A stretch of DNA of 64,000 nt from Elmis aenea. Taxonomy: Eukaryota > Arthropoda > Insecta > Coleoptera > Elmidae. The stretch covers positions 29,320,788 to 29,384,787 of the forward strand of contig OX393581.1 in NCBI GenBank assembly GCA_947652605.1, given 5' to 3'. The notes under the pieces are model-generated. The model had not been told where the DNA came from, made no database searches, and worked only from the letters and a program-made list of their open reading frames with translations. Position 1 is the first letter of the stretch, and every line of letters starts with the position of its first letter. Shown here one piece after another: positions 57,900 to 64,000 of this stretch. Both the position numbers and the translations under genes were made by a program.

Positions 57900-59928
57900 A
57901 TATTTTAAAAATGTAGCTACTGCAAAGTGTTAGTTAATCTATTGTCAATCTAATGTTAAAACGAAATTTTACCGCATTTTTAAATAACTCAAATGTTAAA
58001 AAAAAAATGAAAGTGCTGTATTACTCAAAATAAAGACTGAATTTATTGGGCTTAGCGTATCTGAAAAGCTATAGTTTAATGTTAATGTATTTGGCTTTCT
58101 CCGGCAAAAATGGTTTTGAGGTAGTTGCGAAATTATTTTTTTTAAGCATAAGCAATCGCATAATGTGCAAAAAAATCTTGGCGTACTAACGTATGAACGG
58201 TAAAATAATTATTCTCAAAGAGCTTCCAAAATTATAAATACTGCTTGCTTAAAATAGAGGTTATTGTTGTCCAAAAAAATTAAAAACGAAAGTTATTTTA
58301 GCAGTAAGGAATTTTCTTGTTTCCACACAAATTTTAATAATAGGGTTTCGATATTAAAAATATTATCTACTAGCACTGCATTTATTCTCTTGTTCAAGAG
58401 ATATGAAAAAAAAGAGGGAAGCTCACAAAAAGAGGTTACATACATAAAAAGAAACAAAAGCCTAACACATAACGGTAGAGAGGCGTAAGAATAAAAAGAA
58501 GAAGGGTGCATTTACTTATCTTTTATAAATAACCAAATTGTAAAACTTTCTTAAAATAAAATGCTTTGAAAAATCAAATTTAAAGTTCAAAGAATTAACG
58601 TATTTGCTGTTTCAAAATCTTGTTAGTAATTAATGATGACAACTAACCAGATTTAACGCTTGATTGCAAAAACCGTTATTTATCAGAAATAACAAAAATG
58701 ACTCATTGTATACATTTCATAAAGCGTTATTTGTCAAAGCAATAACGGCATTTCAAATATTCCAAGTACCGAAAGATCAATTCACAACAACAATAATTAT
58801 AAAAAATATTTACTATAACATATATTTACGTTGCACAATAACTGCGTACATTACTTGGCACTAAGTAGAAGTATACAAAACAACGCTTGTTTTCAGTTTT
58901 AAACTCAATGCAAATACTTAAATTTTGAGTTAAAATTGATCGATAAATTAGATGATAATATTTACTAGATAAATGGTATTTTTTAAGTGTTGTTAAATAA
59001 TTCAGCAAGTTGCCGTAAAAACACGTAAATCAAAATTTTACCACTTTGCATAAAGTGTCTAATAAAGACTATATTGATATAATTACTTTTTGGACCATTT
59101 GCTAGACAGAACTGTTAGTTGAGCTTATTGGCTAAGAGCGCCAGTTTTATTTTCAGCATCTGTGCTTTTCATATTATTTGTTGGTTTGGTATCAATGTAA
59201 ACAATATTAAAAACGTATTTAAGTCGACGTTCTTTAGATTATCTATTTTTAATTTTTTGCGACTTGAAAAAAGTTTTAAAAATATATTAGTACATATAAT
59301 TCGTCAAACAAAAGAAAAGAAGCTATAAATAAAATTAAAAGTATCAACAAAATTGTATGATGAATAAATTTATTATACCCCACATAAGCAGTATATTTAA
59401 AGAATCCGATTAAGATTTTACAATTATTTTTAAAAGAGGCGCTATTTAACTTTCTCTATTTTTAAAAATATTCCTATCGGTGCTTGTCGGAGACTTCTGG
59501 CAGGTATAGAACGTTAAAATTTTCTAGAATTGATTAGTTCGGCTACCCTTCTACTGCATAAAAATGTCTTAACGTTTCCAGTAAATATTTTTAACTTTAA
59601 ATAAATTGAAACATTTGCAAATTATGTGCAGATTATCCGTATTACAGTGATACTTTAACTTATTCTCAATAATTTCAGCTTAACCTTCTTTGTATACAAT
59701 ACAGCAATTTGAGATGATTACATATTATCTATCTAATTGCAAGCTTTACACACTTTCCAAAACAAACAAGTCTTAATGTTGATAAATATTCACATTGTAA
59801 ATATTTCATTATTACGGTTACTAATTTGTTAATGTTATATTAAGGAATAACGTTTAAATTTAATTGAAACCCAATAACTTTTTAAGGGCTGTTGTAGTTT
59901 TGTCGAGGATTTTTTTTACTTCTTTTTT
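57900..59928. other. Intergenic, no recognised features
   Basis: AT-rich, with no recognised gene or repeat boundary. Short open frames here lack domains. Confidence 0.4.
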
Positions 59929-59930
59929 GG

Positions 59931-60380
59931 CTATAAATAAGCCAAAGTCCTTCTTTAAATTAAAACATCACTGTATTTATTAGTGATAATTTTAGTTTCT
60001 AGTGTTAGTGTTACTCTAATGGCGTTTGCCAGCAAGCGAAACTCTTTTAAAATTTGCGCCAAGTACAGCTGTTTGAAAGATAATTGGCTTTGGCATCATA
60101 CCACACCACCAATGTTTCACCAATCATGGTGTGCCTTTTCCGTGTCGTCATACTCCCCACCACGACGCTAATGTTTATTGACATCAGCACGCTCATTCAA
60201 AGATATATGCAGTCGTGTTGCGTTAGTTGACATTTGAGAAAGAAAAGTGTGCAAGTACGCACGAAAATAAAATTTGCAACTACTTGTAATTATTTATAAA
60301 TCGATATTTGTGTATTAAGTGCATCCAAACGTTGTGAATTGTTTTTAATTTGTGACTTAATTTATTAGTAACGATTAATT
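59931..60380 (+). promoter_or_regulatory. bmm: Putative Brummer promoter and 5' UTR
   Basis: CTATAAATAAG at 59931 is a good TATA box about 450 bp upstream of the Brummer start codon. A start site would be expected near 59960-59970 (ACATCACTG). Alternatively, TTTATTAG|TAACG at 60369 could be a splice acceptor joining an upstream untranslated exon. The sequence cannot decide between the two. A chance 62-aa frame (59983-60171) lies in this interval. Confidence 0.45.
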
Positions 60381-60540
60381 ATGAATCTTTCTTTCGCGGG
60401 CTGTGGTTTTTTGGGAATATACCACGTTGGAGTGGCAGTGTGCTTTCGAAAATATGCACCGCATTTATTGTTAAATAAAATATCTGGCGCCTCAGCCGGT
60501 GCAATAGCTGCTTGTTGCCTGCTTTGCGATTTGCCCTTAG
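60381..60540 (+). CDS. bmm: Brummer / ATGL (PNPLA2-like) lipase, first coding exon
   Basis: The exon encodes the first 53 residues and ends phase 1 at a GTAAGT donor. Brummer is the insect adipose triglyceride lipase on lipid droplets, releasing fatty acids from stored triacylglycerol. The patatin fold start is plain: [20 protein letters not shown] with the oxyanion-hole glycines GCGFLG (7-12), then [13 protein letters not shown] with the G-x-S-x-G nucleophile elbow. Ser38 corresponds to the catalytic Ser38 known in Drosophila Brummer. The partner Asp and the rest of the protein lie in exons beyond the window; no second exon was found in the following 3.4 kb. The start codon is fixed by family conservation right from the Met. 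Confidence 0.93.
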
Positions 60541-62024
60541 GTAAGTACAACAATTCTTTCAGGGATGCATGGTTATTAGCGGGAATGCTGCTACAGCCAA
60601 ATTTGTCTTCGGATTAAAAAAAAAATGTAATACAAATTTTCAACGCCCTTGACGGCTCTAGTGCGCTTTATTATATTTAATTTTAAAAATTAGCGAATCT
60701 ATAAACAGCGAGATATTATGCTATTTATATGCCCTTCAATTGCATAACAAACTAATCCATGCAATGTTTTGGTCTTAATTTGTACTGTGCCCGTTTTCTA
60801 CGAGCATCCGTTGGTGTTCGCCAATTAATGACAATGATCCTGTTAACTTTTAAGAATTATGGTCGCTAGCAAATAATTTTTTATTTTAAAAATTTACCAA
60901 ACAATTTATTTTTAAGAGCACATGTACTCCCATATAAATGTAAAGTGCATATTCTGTTGTGGTGATAATGTACTCCCATATAAATGTAAATTACATATTC
61001 TGTTGTGATATTTTCATGTATAACAAATCTAATTTTATGTTTATGAAACCGGTGTTGGGGTGCCGTGACGATACGTTTAGGTATTAAGCAATTAGGAAAG
61101 AATCTACTTTTTTTTGTGAATTTAGTTATTTTAGGATTAAATATCAACCAAGTCTTCCAACATTACTGTACTTTTTTTAATCAACTTTGGAGATTCGCAG
61201 TCAAGTAATCAGCGAAATTGAAGTATTTGCCTACTTTAATTTTCCTGGTTAGCAATACACTCGCCTTTTTATTGGCTAATAAATAGTTGCTTGTACCATA
61301 CTTTTAAGTGCCACAAGTTTTTATCTACGTTTATAATATAACTTAATTATATATTGTTCGATAGGTTTGTGGTTTTCTTTATTATGACTGTAACAACATT
61401 AGTTTGTGGAGCCGTTTCAATATTATTTATATGGACCAGAAAATAAACCTGTAAAATTGACGATTGCTTGCAATAATTTATCACAATACATTGTGGGTTA
61501 ACGGTTTTAGTGTAATCGATTTTACTGTTAGATTGGCATATCACTATTTTTATAGGTATTAATTTAATTTCAAACCCAGGTAAAACCACTGAAATATTTG
61601 GAAGAGTCTGTGGAATGGCTAAACTAAGCGAATCATTCTTTACGAATTTTTGTCGCCTTTAAACTTTTTTTTTGCACGCCCGCAATACGTGGGGTAAAGT
61701 TTATCTGCTAATTATAGATACACGTGTAATCGTGACGGCACTACCACTTATTGACGCAGATTTTCACGTTTTTATGAGTTGCAAATCAAATTAAATGTTG
61801 CAGCTTTCTGATTCATACGTCAAGTGTGCCGAAATTAGATACAATTTTCAAATAACGTTGAAACGTTAAAAACAGTAGCATAATTGCACATCGCTATTTT
61901 GTTTAGTTTTTTAAATTTTAGTGCTGTTCTGTTGGAGAAAGAATATAGTTTGTGAAAAATTGTTAGTTTTTCGTATTGTAACAAAAATTTCTGTTTGCCC
62001 AAAGCTTGTTAATCATTTAAAGAA
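60541..62024. other. Brummer intron 1, first part
   Basis: The only repeat noticed is a short direct repeat, GTACTCCCATATAAATGTAAA, at about 60925 and 60970. No exon, RNA gene or transposon terminus was recognised. Confidence 0.45.
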
Positions 62025-62370
62025 TTTTTTGTGCGATCGTACTAGAAACAGCTGTTTGACGGACGCGTTAGCAACCATAAAGTACTGCATTACCGGCCCT
62101 ATCCTTAGCAACGGCTGTAAAAGTTACTTTTCAGGCCGTTACCCTTAGCAACGGCCGAAAAAGTAACTTTTACGGCCGTTGCTAAGGAGAGGGCCGGTAA
62201 TGCAGTACATACGCCGTCATCTGTCAGTGACAGAATGTCACGTAGTTTCTAACCTATAATTTTGAAAATTACTAAAAATTTAAATTGTTTTTAATTCGAT
62301 CGCACAAAAAATGTAATATGCACCTCGGCCAAAACGTACTTTTTGGCCTTGATACATAAATAACTATTAT
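62025..62370. mobile_element. Dispersed repeat R copy 2 (Brummer intron 1)
   Basis: It is homologous to 30088-31149 but has none of the three extra segments found there. TTTTTTGTGCGATCG (62025) and CGATCGCACAAAAAA (ending 62311) are inverted, and CTTAGCAACGG occurs in both orientations in the core. The homology runs past the inverted repeat to TAACTATTAT. It preserves the empty site (single TTAGCAAC) of the hAT-like MITE in copy 1. Confidence 0.8.
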
Positions 62371-62942
62371 CACACGCGCCATTATTGACATAAAATATTA
62401 AATCATTTAAAAATAATTTCGTTGTGTCGCAAATTGCTTTAACTAAGACGCAGAAAACTTTATCAGTATTTCTAATGCACTTCTATTGTTTTAGTCAAAC
62501 TACTTTACTATCGATTATCAGAGCTGATAATCTTGAATTGTAACAATAAGATGATAACTTACTTAGTGTTCAATATTTTTATCTGCAAAAAGGTCAATTA
62601 CATACACATATGGTTAACAACCTTAAACAAAAGCTTTAAAATGGTCATTGTATTATATTTTTTTTAAGAAAATATTCTTTTCAGTATATTCAATAAAAAA
62701 ATATCGCATATCCAACACATGTTTTTTAAATACGTTATCAAACGATTATGCTGTGCTGTGTTCATTTGTCTTCCTTGGCGAGTAAAATCAAATAATAACT
62801 TGTTTAAATCCAATCACGTACATACTAAGTATTACTGATAAAAACACAATTGTACCGACGACATTCTGTGGTGTTTGTCACCAATAGATTTATAAAAGTT
62901 AAACACTAAAATTGAAGGCGTAATAGCTGTGTGATTAAAATA

Positions 62943-63092
62943 CAGCAAAACCTCGATTTCTTGGACTAATTCGGGCAGGGGATTGGGGGGGGGGTGACTG
63001 TTAAATTAATGGGGTGTTTATTTTACCATATGACATACTGACCGAAAATTAAGTTTATTAAATCCGAAGTCCGTTAAAACGAGGTTTTACTG
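62943..63092. mobile_element. pogo/Tigger-like MITE
   Basis: CAGCAAAACCTCG and CGAGGTTTTACTG are inverted repeats with one mismatch, flanked by TA (62941-62942 and 63093-63094). The CAGTAAAACCTCG-type ends are those of pogo/Tigger elements. It is 150 bp and non-coding. Confidence 0.85.
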
Positions 63093-63094
63093 TA

Positions 63095-64000
63095 GGTGCC
63101 AGGTGGTGGCGTGGTGCACAGTTATGTACAAATCATGAATTTATTTCATTCACATACCTACTATAGGATTTTATGACTTTTTGTCATTGCGTTCATTAAA
63201 AAAAAATATTTTCATGCATTGAGCCTGTTAAGATTCATAATTACGATAGCGTATCACAATACAATTTATTTATGTCACATTAAAGGGCCGCTATGCAATT
63301 GTTTATTAAGGCAACCTGATTTTAAAGTTCAATAACTTCATTTTTTTATTAAATAATTATTTGTATACCCGATATATCCACATTAAAAACGATAAAACCA
63401 TGAGAAAATAACATAAACTTTATATTTATTCGTGACCAAAACAATGCAGTATGTAAACATGATAATTTCTCTGATTCATTATCACAATGTGTACTCAGTT
63501 TATTGTTTAAATAATTGACATTGAATTTTTATTTAGATTATGTTATTATTGATTTGGGTTGAGAGATATTCAGTTTGCGATAACAGTTATACCTACTCGA
63601 AGAACACCCTTTTGTAGCTGTTTCAACCCATTTTTGTAGTTAACAATTGCAAAAGGTGGTTTAGGAACGCGTTTTATAAGCAGTGGACCATATACATTTT
63701 ATTTTAAACCCCAAAACATTCCATTATTGTTCCGTTAAATTTTTGTGATTGTAGTAATTCCTTGCAGTTTGGAAATGTAAAATTTTGGTTCGCAAAAGAG
63801 TTAATTAGACAGTAAGCAACGACGATTAAGTTTTAAAATCACTTGTCTAAAAACTTACAAACTGATGTGTTTGCAAAATGTGTTATTTACTTTTAAATTC
63901 TTGAATATTTTATTTTTAGTGTTTCAATTTGTTGCGTATGAACAGAAATCATTCAGACTCGAAGGACCATTTAGTTAAATTCAAATTACAAACGAAAGGG
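63095..64000. other. Brummer intron 1, last part in window
   Basis: No second Brummer exon or other feature was recognised up to the window end. Confidence 0.4.

Noticed and set aside
60541..64000. Second Brummer exon within the window
   Set aside because: No frame in the phase required by the 60540 donor encodes recognisable patatin sequence after an acceptor.

Overview
The window reads as insect nuclear DNA, probably but not certainly a beetle. It is AT-rich, its genes have short exons and GT-AG introns, and it carries long T runs and dense non-autonomous DNA transposons. Six protein-coding genes can be supported from sequence; nearly everything else is mobile-element debris.

Gene layout. 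(1) 5601-9863 (+): a small nuclear-looking PHD-finger protein, 3 exons, 159 aa. (2) 14934-18248 (-): syntaxin 5 (Syx5), 3 exons, 363 aa. (3) 18889-29271 (+): SLY1/SCFD1 (Drosophila Slh), 11 exons, 626 aa. (4) 29627-33649 (-): a CYTH-fold (CyaB/triphosphatase-like) protein, 3 exons, 175 aa. (5) 33779-40631 (+): a FASTK-family mitochondrial RNA protein with a C-terminal RAP domain, about 966 aa, 8 exons. (6) 60381 onward (+): first coding exon of the triglyceride lipase Brummer (ATGL/PNPLA2), with the rest beyond the window. Genes 2-5 alternate in orientation. Syx5 and Sly1 are head-to-head across 640 bp and encode a SNARE and its own SM-protein partner. Sly1 and the CYTH gene are tail-to-tail. 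CYTH and FASTK are head-to-head across only 129 bp between start codons.

Mobile elements. The main theme is long foldback (near-palindromic) elements that start TACAGGGTG or TACCGGGTG, end in the reverse complement, and sit on TA target duplications, as in the IS630-Tc1-mariner group. At least ten lie here, many inside introns. Several share a subterminal box like ATCTCGnTTAnTA and an internal module, although their termini differ. The window also holds five TTAA-flanked piggyBac-like MITEs, hAT-like MITEs with 8-bp duplications, pogo-like elements, a Tc1 transposase pseudogene, hAT and mariner-like transposase remnants, two LINE fragments and a tRNA-derived SINE. Several insertions can be ordered because an uninterrupted related copy of the target repeat is present elsewhere in the window.

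From 40.7 to 60.2 kb there is no recognisable coding gene. It is intergenic or first-intron DNA upstream of Brummer, filled with nested repeats. One candidate untranslated exon with a strong splice donor is seen near 41.8-42.06 kb.
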